A stretch of DNA of 64,000 nt. Origin: Mycobacteroides chelonae CCUG 47445 (GTDB lineage Bacteria; Actinomycetota; Actinomycetes; Mycobacteriales; Mycobacteriaceae). Every line of letters begins with the position of its first letter. Positions within the stretch are counted from its first letter, which is position 1. The notes under the pieces are model-generated. The model did no database searches. It had not been told where the DNA came from and worked only from the letters and a program-made list of their open reading frames with translations. Where the stretch lies: NCBI RefSeq assembly GCF_001632805.1, contig NZ_CP007220.1, forward strand, positions 4,340,001 to 4,404,000. The letters run 5' to 3'. The position numbers and the translations under genes were made by a program. Positions 41,810 through 52,014 of this stretch are shown piece by piece.

Positions 41810-42270
41810 GACTGCCGCCAGGGCAGACCGATGGCACGCCATCCGACTCCGCCACGGTGCCCGTTCTCATCCAGGTTGCCCTCGAACCCGTCAAGCACGT
41901 TGTAGGACGGGGCGATTCCCGCCTCGGTGGCCAGTTCCGCCGAGCCGATCGACCGGTTACCGGACCGGCACAGGAAGATCACCGGACGGTCGTCCCCCTG
42001 GGACGGCCCGGTCACGCCCGCGGCTGCCAGCTCCTCCAGGAACTGCTCATTGCGTTCACCGTTCGAGCGCACCCACTCGATGTACACAACATCGCGACCG
42101 AGCTCGGTGAGGTCGGGAATCCCGACCCACTTCCACTCCGCCGACGTGCGCACATCGACAAGAACGGCCTCTGGGTTGTCCTTCAGCAGCGCCCACGCCG
42201 CCTCCGGGGTGATATCTCCTGCGTAGCCCACGAAGAGCCAGTCTATTGGTACTGGCTGCACACCCTCCAC
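41806..42270 (-). CDS. Rhodanese-like sulfurtransferase (Rv0390-like)
   Basis: A 154-residue single-domain rhodanese with the active-site loop IFLCRSGNRSIGSAELA; the persulfide-forming Cys is about residue 104. The N-terminal GTG overlaps the upstream gene by about 28 bases; a second GTG three codons later is an alternative start. Its stop overlaps the metZ ATG (ATGA), suggesting that it supplies sulfane sulfur to, or protects, homocysteine synthesis. Confidence 0.9.
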   Translation of the reverse strand: MEGVQPVPIDWLFVGYAGDITPEAAWALLKDNPEAVLVDVRTSAEWKWVGIPDLTELGRDVVYIEWVRSNGERNEQFLEELAAAGVTGPSQGDDRPVIFLCRSGNRSIGSAELATEAGIAPSYNVLDGFEGNLDENGHRGGVGWRAIGLPWRQS

Positions 42271-42692
42271 GAGCCGTCTTCCTTGACGAAGGAGACGTCC
42301 GCGGTGAGCTTGGTGTCTTCGGATTTCATGTAGTGATAAGTCACCGAGGCGGTGGCGGTATCCCCGGTGATCTTGACGTCCTTGACGTCGTCCACGTACC
42401 GGTTTCCGCGTGCCGCCTCGGATTTGTCCTGCGCGGCAATCACATTCTGTTCCGGGCTGACGATGGCTCGGCAGCTGCCGGCCACATAGTCGGCATAGGC
42501 ATGTCGCTGCAGCGCATCGTTCTGCGCGATGACCGACTGCCCTACCCGGCCCTCTTCGGTGAGACCGTCACCCGACCGGAAGAACGTCGATACCGCGATA
42601 CCGATCACCACGATTCCAAAGATCACCGCCCCGGCGATGAAGGGGCCGATACTCCCGCGATCCTCGGATTCCACCTGCTCCTCGGGCGTCAC
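42243..42692 (-). CDS. Single-pass membrane protein, NTF2-like extracytoplasmic domain
   Basis: A 149-residue protein: short acidic N-terminus, one helix (residues about 17-38, FIAGAVIFGIVVIGIAVSTFF), then an exported domain with two cysteines (GSCRA, WRVCSQYQ) that could form a disulfide. The alternating strands near the end (TASVTYHYMKSEDTKLTADVSFVKEDGSWRVC) look like the DUF4878/NTF2-type fold shared by mycobacterial Rv0361-like and Mce-associated proteins. It overlaps purT by four bases. Not present between Rv0389 and Rv0390 in M. tuberculosis. Confidence 0.75.
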   Translation of the reverse strand: MTPEEQVESEDRGSIGPFIAGAVIFGIVVIGIAVSTFFRSGDGLTEEGRVGQSVIAQNDALQRHAYADYVAGSCRAIVSPEQNVIAAQDKSEAARGNRYVDDVKDVKITGDTATASVTYHYMKSEDTKLTADVSFVKEDGSWRVCSQYQ

Positions 42693-44050
42693 CGCAGATG
42701 CCTGGCGACCTGATGCGCGCGGCTCATCGCCAGCGCGGTATTGGGCGCGGTGGCCAATGCCAGCCCAACCCGGCGGCGCCGGTGGATCTCCGAATGCCCG
42801 AACACCCGAAGATCGCTCTCAGGTATCTGCAACGCCTCATCGAGCTGCCGCGGCGACGGACCCTGGCCGTCGCCGTAGACCAGCTCGGCGGCCGCCGGCG
42901 ACACCAAAATGGTGTCGATCGGTACCCCCAGCACCGCGCGTGCGTGCATATCGAATTCGGACAACCGCTGCGATCGCACCGTCACCAGCCCGGAGTCGTA
43001 GGGCCGCGCACTCACATCGCAGAAGTAGACCTCGTCGCCGCGGACGAACAGCTCGACACCGTAGACACCGTGCCCACCAAGGGCATTGACCGCGCGAGCG
43101 GCAATCGACCGCGCCAACTCGAGCGCCGCCTGACTCAGCGGCTGCGGCTGCCACATCTGCATCGCGTCGGTGCCGCTCTGCCGGTGTGCGATGGGCTCGC
43201 AGAAATACAGTCTGGTCGCACCGCCGACCCCGGCCGTGCGCACCGTCAGCAGCGTGATCTCGTAGTCGATCTCCACCACGGTTTCCACCAGCACCCGCCG
43301 GATATCACCGATGTTCGCCGCCACGGCCTGATCCCATGCCGGTTCCGCGTCGCTCTCCCGCAGCACCACCGATTCGCCCTGGCCGTAGGCGGCCGAGACC
43401 GGGCGCACCACTACCGGGAAACCCGCGGTTTCGAGAATCTTGTGCAGCTCCTCCACCGAGTTCGCGAACCAGTAGGCGGGCGTGGGCAAGCCGAGTTCCT
43501 CGGCCGCCATCCGCCGCATCGCCTCGCGATCGCCCGCCAGTCGCACGGCCTTGGCGGTCGGAATGACCTGGGTGACCTTGCCGTCGGCCAGTTTCTCAAG
43601 CGCGTCGACCGAAGCGGTCTCCACCAGCGGCACCACGAACCGGGGCCGTTCCTTCTCGACGAGCTCGAACAACGTCTCCGACTCACCGATCGACGCGCGC
43701 ATCGAACGGTCCGCCGCGTCCTGGGCGGGCCCGGGCGTGCCGGTGTCCACCACAACGACCTCAGCGCCCAGGCGCTGGAAGGAGATGGCCAATTCTCTGG
43801 CGAGTTCACCCGAACCCAGCAGCATCACCGTGGTGCGGTTGGGCGCAGCAGGCTCCGGTACGTCGCCGGCTGACGCTGCGGTCTCGACAGTGGGCTTCGC
43901 AGCCTTGGCGGATTTGGGCACCTTCGCGCCGTTGGTGGCACGGATGGCGTCCTCGGTCACCGGCGCCGTCTCGGCGGGCCCGGGCTCCACGGTGTCAGTT
44001 GACGCCGTCGACCCTTGCTCGCTGGGGGGCGAACCCTCCTGCGTCACCAC
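42689..44050 (-). CDS. purT: PurT-like ATP-grasp protein (formate-dependent GAR formyltransferase family), divergent
   Basis: A 453-residue ATP-grasp protein. After a 70-residue Ala/Pro/Glu/Thr-rich extension unlike typical PurT, the PurT fold begins at TTVMLLGSGELARELAI. Landmarks that match are FVVPLVETASVDAL, EITLLTVRTA, GVYGVELFVRGDEVYFCDVS and RVFGHSEIHRRRRVGLALATA. The ATP-loop that is KPVMSSSGKGQ in E. coli PurT reads RPVSAAYGQGE here, and SPRPHDTG reads SARPYDSG. The catalytic state therefore needs checking. GTG start. It is the first gene of purT, membrane protein, rhodanese, metZ. Confidence 0.82.
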   Translation of the reverse strand: MVTQEGSPPSEQGSTASTDTVEPGPAETAPVTEDAIRATNGAKVPKSAKAAKPTVETAASAGDVPEPAAPNRTTVMLLGSGELARELAISFQRLGAEVVVVDTGTPGPAQDAADRSMRASIGESETLFELVEKERPRFVVPLVETASVDALEKLADGKVTQVIPTAKAVRLAGDREAMRRMAAEELGLPTPAYWFANSVEELHKILETAGFPVVVRPVSAAYGQGESVVLRESDAEPAWDQAVAANIGDIRRVLVETVVEIDYEITLLTVRTAGVGGATRLYFCEPIAHRQSGTDAMQMWQPQPLSQAALELARSIAARAVNALGGHGVYGVELFVRGDEVYFCDVSARPYDSGLVTVRSQRLSEFDMHARAVLGVPIDTILVSPAAAELVYGDGQGPSPRQLDEALQIPESDLRVFGHSEIHRRRRVGLALATAPNTALAMSRAHQVARHLR

Positions 44051-44124
44051 GATGTCTTTTACGCCTTCCGGTCGGTCTGTTGCCCTGTTGGACCGTGCCT
44101 AGCGTGCCAGATTGCCACACATCC

Positions 44125-44442
44125 TCAACCGAGAGTGCTGTGGATATAACACCAGCGCCAATCCTCACCGGGCTCATGGGAACGCATCACCGGGTGCCCC
44201 GAGGCGTGAAAATGTGCGGTGGCGTGCTGGTGGGGACTGGAATCGCAGCAGCTCACCCGGCCGCATTCCAGGCACATCCGCAAATGGGCCCAGACCTGCT
44301 CGCCCAGTGCGGCGCAGTCCTCGCAACGCCCGGGGGTCCGGGCTTCAGGGTCGGGCCCGGTGGCGGCCACCAGCTCCGGACAGGGGCCCTGCCCCGGTGT
44401 CGACGCGGGCGCGGCAGATCCGCGCCGGAACAGCCGCTTCAT
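44125..44442 (-). CDS. UBP-type zinc-finger domain protein
   Basis: A 105-residue protein. Residues about 38-100 form a zf-UBP domain: CEDCAALGEQVWAHLRMCLECGRVSCCDSS, then HATAHFHASGHPVM and WRWCYIHS. In eukaryotes this fold binds the ubiquitin C-terminus; in actinobacteria it is found as a small stand-alone protein of unknown function. The first 30 residues are a basic, Pro-rich linker. Lone gene between purT and the divergent antiporter. Confidence 0.87.
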   Translation of the reverse strand: MKRLFRRGSAAPASTPGQGPCPELVAATGPDPEARTPGRCEDCAALGEQVWAHLRMCLECGRVSCCDSSPHQHATAHFHASGHPVMRSHEPGEDWRWCYIHSTLG

Positions 44443-44502
44443 ATTTGCCCTCTCAACGTGCCCGCTTAGGTGCCAGGACCACTCTCCGCACAGAATACGA
44501 AG

Positions 44503-46083
44503 GTGAACGTTTCACTGCTGGCAGTACTCACGGCCGCCCTCGTCCTGGCAGCGATTTCCCGGCGATTCGGGCTTCCCACCCCGTTGGTACTGGTCGTGGC
44601 GGGTTTGGCGGCCACCGCCATCCCCGGCCTGCCGTCCATCGAGATGGACCCGGACCTGGTGCTGTTCGTGATTCTGCCGCCGCTGCTCTACACCACGGCG
44701 CTGGAGAGCTCCTACGTCAACCTGCGCAAGAACGTGCGGGCGGTCAGCAGCCTGGCCGTGGTGCTTCCGCTGGTCACCACGGTCGCGGTGGGCTTCGTGG
44801 CGTTCTATGCGGTTCCCGAGCTGCCGCTGGCCGGCGCGATGGTGCTCGGCGCCATCGTGGCACCGCCCGATGCGGTATCGGCCACCGCCATCGGCCGCCG
44901 CCTGGGCCTGCCGCGCAACATCATGACGCTGCTGGGCGGCGAGAGTCTGCTCAACGACGCCACCGCACTCACCGCCTACCGGGTCGCGATCGCCGCGGCG
45001 ATCGGGCTCGGCGCCACCGTGGCCGACGGGCTCAAGATCTTTGCGCTCGCGGCCGTCGGTGGGGTGCTCGTCGGGGTTGTCATCGGGAAATTGGTCAACA
45101 TCATCCGCTGCAAGCTCGACGATCCGCTGTCCGAGAGCGCCATCGGCCTGGTGGTGCCGTTCTTCGCCTACCTGCTCGCTGAGGAGATACACGGCTCCGG
45201 CGTGATCGCGGTGGTGGTCGCCGGCCTGATGCTGGGACACCGCTCGGTCCATGCCGGATACGCCACCCGGCTACAGGACGATGCGGTGTGGAAGGCCGTG
45301 CAGCTGCTGCTCGAATCCTTCGCGTTCCTGCTCATCGGGTTGCAGCTGCCCAAGGTCATCGAGGGACTACGCGGCCTGTCGTTCCAGACCATCGCGCTGT
45401 CGTCGATCGCGGTGCTGGCCACCGTCATCGTGGTACGCATCGTGTTCGTCTTCGCCTTCGCCTATATGCGTCCGCCCGGCCAACGCCCGTCGGCACGTGG
45501 GGTCTTTGTGGTGGCGTGGGCCGGGATGCGAGGTGTGGTGTCGCTGGCGATGGCCTTCGCGGTGCCGCTGTCCACCGTCACCGGCGAGCCACTGCCCGGG
45601 CATCCGCACATCGTGTTCCTCACCTTTGTGGTGGTGGTGGGAACCCTTCTGCTGCACGGCCTTACGTTGCCGTGGGTGATCAGGGTGCTGGGCGTGCAGA
45701 GCGACGATGAACGCAAGGACGCCCTGGCCGAGGCCGCCGCCCAGGACAAGGCTGCCCGCGCGGCGGCCGATCGTCTCGAGGAACTCCTGGATGACAACGA
45801 CGGCATCGAGGACACCAACGTGCGCAGCCGGGCCGCGGAGATCCTGCGGCACTGGAACACCCGGCGCCGCAACGCGGCCTGGGAGCGCCTCGGACGCAGC
45901 GATGAGGATGCCGGTGAGAGCCCGATGGCCGCATTCCGGAACCTGCGCCTGGAGATGCTCGAGAAGGAGCGTGAAGTGTTCATCGCCGAACGCGATGCGG
46001 GCAATATCGACGACGAGGTGCTGCGCACCGTGTTGCGTGGACTGGACCTCGAAGAGGCCACCATGAATCAGGCCGACAGGTAG
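44503..46083 (+). CDS. Na+/H+ antiporter (CPA1 family)
   Basis: About 526 residues. The membrane half (residues 1-410, about 12 helices) has the CPA1 signature: VAPPDAVSATAIG for the ion-binding Asp pair, LLGGESLLNDATAL and WAGMRGVVSLAMA. The C-terminal 120 residues are cytosolic and helical (EELLDDNDGIEDTNVRSRAAEIL), as in bacterial NhaP/YjcE regulators. A GTG at 44470 would add 11 residues; the later GTG is preferred because the first helix begins right after it. Converges with the thioesterase. Confidence 0.92.
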   Translation: MNVSLLAVLTAALVLAAISRRFGLPTPLVLVVAGLAATAIPGLPSIEMDPDLVLFVILPPLLYTTALESSYVNLRKNVRAVSSLAVVLPLVTTVAVGFVAFYAVPELPLAGAMVLGAIVAPPDAVSATAIGRRLGLPRNIMTLLGGESLLNDATALTAYRVAIAAAIGLGATVADGLKIFALAAVGGVLVGVVIGKLVNIIRCKLDDPLSESAIGLVVPFFAYLLAEEIHGSGVIAVVVAGLMLGHRSVHAGYATRLQDDAVWKAVQLLLESFAFLLIGLQLPKVIEGLRGLSFQTIALSSIAVLATVIVVRIVFVFAFAYMRPPGQRPSARGVFVVAWAGMRGVVSLAMAFAVPLSTVTGEPLPGHPHIVFLTFVVVVGTLLLHGLTLPWVIRVLGVQSDDERKDALAEAAAQDKAARAAADRLEELLDDNDGIEDTNVRSRAAEILRHWNTRRRNAAWERLGRSDEDAGESPMAAFRNLRLEMLEKEREVFIAERDAGNIDDEVLRTVLRGLDLEEATMNQADR

Positions 46084-46087
46084 CCCG

Positions 46088-48120
<2,033 letters not shown>

Positions 48121-48190
48121 TCAGCCGGTGAGCCACTGTATCGCAGGCCACGGGCTTTGTACGTATTCGGACCGACGAAGGAGGTCGCTG

Positions 48191-48862
48191 GTGAGTACCC
48201 CGAGCGTCACCGAAACGGCGGCGGCGCGGGTTTTGCTGTTCGGCACCCGCCGACTGCCCCGCATTCTGCGTGACCTCCCCGTGGACCGGGTCGAGGGATC
48301 CGACGCGGTGCGCACACTCCTGGATGCGCTTCCGGACGGCACGCTCCGGCTCATCGTGGTCGGTGGAGACGGTGATCTGGGGCAGGTGCTAACCCGGCTG
48401 ATGCGTGCCGAAAGACTGGACGTGGAGTTGGGTTTCGTGCCGGATCGCCGTTCACGCGCACGCCGGACCTATCGGATCGGGATCGGCGCGGCCCGCCGGG
48501 CCCGCACGGGCCGCGCACACCGGGTGCCACTCATCCGGGACGACACCGGCACCGCCCTCGCCGGGCGCGCCTCATGGCAGGGCACCGACGGCGAAGCGGT
48601 CACCGGCGAGGCCACGGTCGATGACACCCTGCTGTTCGAGGGCATCGCCGCCGTCGATATCGAACCCATCGAAGCGCTGCCGGGCCTGCGAGCCGGAGTC
48701 CGGGGCCGAGCGCGCCTCCTGCCCCGCCGCTGGGTGACCGGACGGGCGGCTCAGCTGGGAACCGACGGTGCCGTCGTGGTCCGTGACGGTGTCGCGGGCG
48801 CTCGTCCCGTCACCCGGTCCACGTTCTATCGGCACCAGCAGGGCTGGTTGCTCGTCCGGTAG
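48191..48862 (+). CDS. Conserved protein, Rv0358-like, with DAG-kinase-like glycine motif
   Basis: A 223-residue protein in the position of Rv0358 between purA and the site-2 protease. The segment LIVVGGDGDLGQVLTRLMR (about residues 54-72) resembles the nucleotide-binding GGDGT loop of diacylglycerol-kinase-type enzymes, followed by LDVELGFVPDRRSR, which parallels their substrate loop. The C-terminal half is short for that fold. GTG start with a strong AAGGAGG site 7 bases upstream. Function unknown. Confidence 0.8.
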   Translation: MSTPSVTETAAARVLLFGTRRLPRILRDLPVDRVEGSDAVRTLLDALPDGTLRLIVVGGDGDLGQVLTRLMRAERLDVELGFVPDRRSRARRTYRIGIGAARRARTGRAHRVPLIRDDTGTALAGRASWQGTDGEAVTGEATVDDTLLFEGIAAVDIEPIEALPGLRAGVRGRARLLPRRWVTGRAAQLGTDGAVVVRDGVAGARPVTRSTFYRHQQGWLLVR

Positions 48863-48872
48863 CTTCGCACCG

Positions 48873-49637
48873 GTGAAGACCTCCCAGTCCGTCCGTCCCA
48901 GCCCGGTCTTTCTCGCGCTCGTCGCACTCACCGTTGCCGGGGCGGTGCTGGCGTGGCTCGGCGGCAATTCCACCGAGCCGCTGGCCCGCGGCGGGGTGTT
49001 CGTCTTCGTGTTCACCGGCTGGGTGGTGTCCCTGTGCCTGCACGAGTTCGGACACGCGTACACGGCTTGGCGTTTCGGCGACACCCAGGCACGCGGATAC
49101 CTGACGTTGAACCCGCTGCAGTACACCGATCCCGTGCTCTCGATGGTGCTGCCGCTGGTGTTCATCGCACTCGGCGGCATCGGGCTTCCCGGCGGCGCGG
49201 TGTACGTGCACACCGCCGGGATGACCAACCGGCAGCGCACCCAGGTGAGCCTGGCCGGGCCGAGCGCCAATGCCGCACTCGCGGTACTGATTCTGGGGAC
49301 GACAGCACTTTTCGCCGATCGCGACCATGTGGTGTTCTGGGCGGCGATGGCCTACCTCGGTTTCCTCCAGGTGACGGCGGTGGTGCTCAACCTATTGCCC
49401 GTGCCGGGTTTGGACGGCTACGGCGCACTCGAGCCGCACTTGAGCCCGAAAACGCAACGCACGCTTGCCAACGCCAAGACGTTCGGATTCCTGATCCTGT
49501 TCGTGCTGTTGATGTCGCCGCCGATCAACCGGGCATTCTTCGATGCGGTCTACTGGATCGTCGCGTCATTGGGCGTCGACCCCGATCTCTCCCGTATCGG
49601 CGGCTGGCTGTTCCGCTTCTGGGGCAAGCTGCTCTAG
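48873..49637 (+). CDS. rip2: Site-2 protease, M50 family (Rip2/Rv0359-like)
   Basis: A 254-residue intramembrane zinc protease with about five to six helices. The metal-binding HEFGH lies in VSLCLHEFGHAYTAWRFGD (about residues 54-58), and the third ligand in LNLLPVPGLDGYGALEP (about 173-189), where the Asp completes the site. No PDZ domain is present, as in Rv0359/Rip2. GTG start 10 bases after the Rv0358-like stop, so co-transcribed. Substrates of this protease are unknown; membrane-bound regulators are expected. Confidence 0.92.
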   Translation: MKTSQSVRPSPVFLALVALTVAGAVLAWLGGNSTEPLARGGVFVFVFTGWVVSLCLHEFGHAYTAWRFGDTQARGYLTLNPLQYTDPVLSMVLPLVFIALGGIGLPGGAVYVHTAGMTNRQRTQVSLAGPSANAALAVLILGTTALFADRDHVVFWAAMAYLGFLQVTAVVLNLLPVPGLDGYGALEPHLSPKTQRTLANAKTFGFLILFVLLMSPPINRAFFDAVYWIVASLGVDPDLSRIGGWLFRFWGKLL

Positions 49638-49649
49638 CCGGACCGGCCG

Positions 49650-50561
49650 CTACCAGTTGGCGTGTTCCTCGCAATGCTCCTGCGCCTCAGGGGGTTCCAC
49701 CTGGATGGTGGCATGAGGAAGACCACGCTCGGCCAGTACGGACCGTGCCGCCGCCAGCACCTGCGCTGCGTCGGCCGTGCTGGTCAGGTGCGCGGTGGCC
49801 ATGTCCTTACCGGGCACCAGGGTCCACACATGCAGGTCGTGCACGCTGCTCACGCCATCCACCGCCAGTAACGCGGCACGCAGCTCGTCGACGTCGATGT
49901 GCTTGGGCGAGGTCTCCGTCAGGATGCGCAGCGCGGCCCGCGCCAGCGAGAACGCGCGCGGCAGGATCCACAGCGAAATCAGGACACCGACCACAATGTC
50001 GGCGTATCGCCAGCCGGTGGTCAGGGTGATGATCGCCGCTACGAGTACCCCGACGCTGCCGACGGCATCGGCCAGCACCTCCATGTAGGCGCCGCGCACC
50101 GCGAGACTGCTTTCCGCGTGCGAGCGCAGCAGCCAGATCACCACGACATTGGCGGCCAGCCCGGCCAGCGCGACCACCATCATCGGCAGACCCGGCACTT
50201 CCGGGGGTGCGCCACCGGTGAGACGCTCCACCGCTTCGTACATGACGAACGCCGCGATGCCGGTGAGCAGCGCCGCGTTGACGATCGCGGTGAGCACCTC
50301 TGCCCGGTGCCATCCATAAGTCCGTGCCGCCGAGGTACTGCCGCGGCGCGCCAACAGGATGGCGCTGAGCCCCATGATGAGCCCGACCAGATCGGTGAGC
50401 ATGTGGCCCGCATCGGCCAGCAGGGCCAGCGAGTTGATCAGCAAGGCGACGACAAGCTCGAGCACGAAGAAGGAGCCGACGATGCCCAGCGAGACCCACA
50501 TTCGTCCCACCCGGGCGTCGGCCGGATTGCCTACATGCCCGTGATCGTGACCGGCTCCCAC
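49650..50561 (-). CDS. Cation diffusion facilitator (zinc-type CDF exporter)
   Basis: A 303-residue CDF transporter with six helices and a C-terminal cytoplasmic ferredoxin-like domain. The metal sites are visible: an N-terminal HDHGH cluster, LADAGHMLTD (HxxxD on helix 2) and EVLADAVGSVG (DxxxD-type on helix 5), plus His-rich C-terminal end QEHCEEHANW. The GTG start at 50561 is preferred because AGGAG lies 7 bases upstream and a longer reading would run through the operator-like palindrome. A zinc/cadmium exporter is likely. Confidence 0.92.
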   Translation of the reverse strand: MGAGHDHGHVGNPADARVGRMWVSLGIVGSFFVLELVVALLINSLALLADAGHMLTDLVGLIMGLSAILLARRGSTSAARTYGWHRAEVLTAIVNAALLTGIAAFVMYEAVERLTGGAPPEVPGLPMMVVALAGLAANVVVIWLLRSHAESSLAVRGAYMEVLADAVGSVGVLVAAIITLTTGWRYADIVVGVLISLWILPRAFSLARAALRILTETSPKHIDVDELRAALLAVDGVSSVHDLHVWTLVPGKDMATAHLTSTADAAQVLAAARSVLAERGLPHATIQVEPPEAQEHCEEHANW

Positions 50562-50589
50562 TGTGACTCCTCTCGACCTCTCGAACTTA

Positions 50590-50607
50590 TATGCAAAAGT
50601 TCGCATA
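50590..50607. promoter_or_regulatory. Putative metal-sensor operator upstream of the CDF gene
   Basis: TATGCAAA-AG-TTCGCATA is an 8-2-8 palindrome with one mismatch, centred about 37 bases before the CDF GTG. A second dyad, CGAACTT-N8-AAGTTCG (50582-50603), overlaps it. The size and AT-rich ends resemble ArsR/SmtB-type sites. The cognate regulator is not in this window. Confidence 0.55.
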
Positions 50608-50702
50608 GGCCAATGGGTCATTCCGCCCGCCGCGCTTCGCCGACACGCCGCGCGGTGGCGAACTCGTATCGCACATTGCCGCCACAAGACGGCGTGTCGA
50701 CG

Positions 50703-51131
50703 TCAGGAAGTAAGTAGCGCGGGGCGAGCGGCCGGATCGCAGTCGTCGAGCAGATCGCAGCACCGCGCGAATTCGTGGCTCTCGCCGATCAGCTGGGCGG
50801 CGCGCGCCAGGGCGGCCACCGCACGCAGGAAGCCACGGTTGGGCTCATGCGAGTAGGGCACCGGCCCAAAGCCCTTCCATCCGTTCCGTCGCAACTGGTC
50901 CAGGCCCCGGTGATACCCGGTACGCGCGAATGCGTAGGCGGTGATGATGCTGCCGACCGAGCCGTCACCGTCCAGCGCGTTCTCCGCCAGTTCGGCCCAG
51001 GCGATCGACGCGGAGGGGTACGCCGCCGCGACCGCGGCAGGATCCCGGCCCTCGATCAGGGCCGACTCGGCCTCGGCGTCTCCGGGTAGCAGCACAGGCT
51101 CGGGACCCAGCAGATCATGCATTGGACTCAT
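50703..51131 (-). CDS. DUF3151 protein (Rv0360c-like)
   Basis: A 142-residue soluble helical protein matching Rv0360c. Features: MHDLLGPEPVLLPGDAEAESAL, YPSASIAWAELAENAL, IITAYAFARTGYHRGLDQLRRNGWKGFGPVPYSHEPNRGFLRA and a C-terminal RCCDLLDDCDP with three cysteines. The strongly conserved GYHRGLDxLRxxGWKGxGPVPY block is the family signature. A start at an upstream ATG would add about 65 unrelated residues, so MSPMHD is used. Function unknown. Confidence 0.88.
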   Translation of the reverse strand: MSPMHDLLGPEPVLLPGDAEAESALIEGRDPAAVAAAYPSASIAWAELAENALDGDGSVGSIITAYAFARTGYHRGLDQLRRNGWKGFGPVPYSHEPNRGFLRAVAALARAAQLIGESHEFARCCDLLDDCDPAARPALLTS

Positions 51132-51234
51132 GCAGCCATTCTGACGCCAACCCGATCCCGCGATCGCGATAGGGTGGGCGCGGTCGATCGCGCCTGCGCG
51201 AAAGAGCGCTAAGCACGGATAAGGAACGAAACGC

Positions 51235-52014
51235 ATGGCGAACCCCACCGGTGGAAATTCCGAGGCCAAGCCCGACTCACAGGGCGACGAGCCTGTGGAC
51301 TCTGCCGAGCAGCCGGAAGGCGCCGCGCACACCCCGGAGATATCCGATACCGCCGATACCGGCCCGGTCCCCCCGCTCGACGATGCGCAGACCGTCGTGA
51401 TGCCTCCGGCAAAACCGGACGTTCCGCGCTACACGGCACCGGGCTTCGACGCCAACAAGACCGAGATGATCGCGCCCGTCGGCGACGATCCGAAGACCGA
51501 GATGATCCAGCCACTGGCGACCCAGGCGCGCCCCAAGATCGCGACCCCGGAGACGATCGCACCACGCAAAGAAGAGAAGCGCAGCTGGGGCTGGGTGATC
51601 GCGCTGACACTCGTCGTCGCCGCGCTGGCCGCGGTGATCGTGCTCGCGGCCGTCATCATCTCGCGTACCAGCGCACCGAAGGCATCGCAAGAAGAGTTGG
51701 TACGCAACAGCATTCAGAACTACGACAACGCCATCCAAACCGGCAATCTGGCGGCGCTGCGCGCCATCACCTGCGGCGAGACCCGCGACGGCTACGTCCG
51801 CTACCCCGATGCCGAATGGTCCCAGACCTATCAGAAGGTGGCCGCCGCCAAGCAGTACCCCGTGGTAGCCAGCATCGACGAGGTGGTGGTCAACGGCGAG
51901 CACGCCGAAGCCAATGTCACCTCTTTCATGGCGTTCGCACCGCAGACCCGCTCATCGCGCAGCTTCGATCTGCAGTTCCGCGACAAGGAATGGAAGATCT
52001 GCCAGTCCGACTAA
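51235..52014 (+). CDS. Membrane protein with TEM-motif N-terminal tail (Rv0361-like)
   Basis: A 259-residue protein: a 118-residue acidic, Pro/Thr-rich cytoplasmic tail, one helix (about 120-142) and an exported NTF2-like domain with Cys ([10 protein letters not shown]) and WKICQSD at the end. The tail repeats a short motif: [17 protein letters not shown] and PKTEMIQP, resembling threonines targeted by mycobacterial Ser/Thr kinases or bound by FHA domains. Its stop overlaps the end of the giant convergent gene by three bases. Confidence 0.85.
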   Translation: MANPTGGNSEAKPDSQGDEPVDSAEQPEGAAHTPEISDTADTGPVPPLDDAQTVVMPPAKPDVPRYTAPGFDANKTEMIAPVGDDPKTEMIQPLATQARPKIATPETIAPRKEEKRSWGWVIALTLVVAALAAVIVLAAVIISRTSAPKASQEELVRNSIQNYDNAIQTGNLAALRAITCGETRDGYVRYPDAEWSQTYQKVAAAKQYPVVASIDEVVVNGEHAEANVTSFMAFAPQTRSSRSFDLQFRDKEWKICQSD

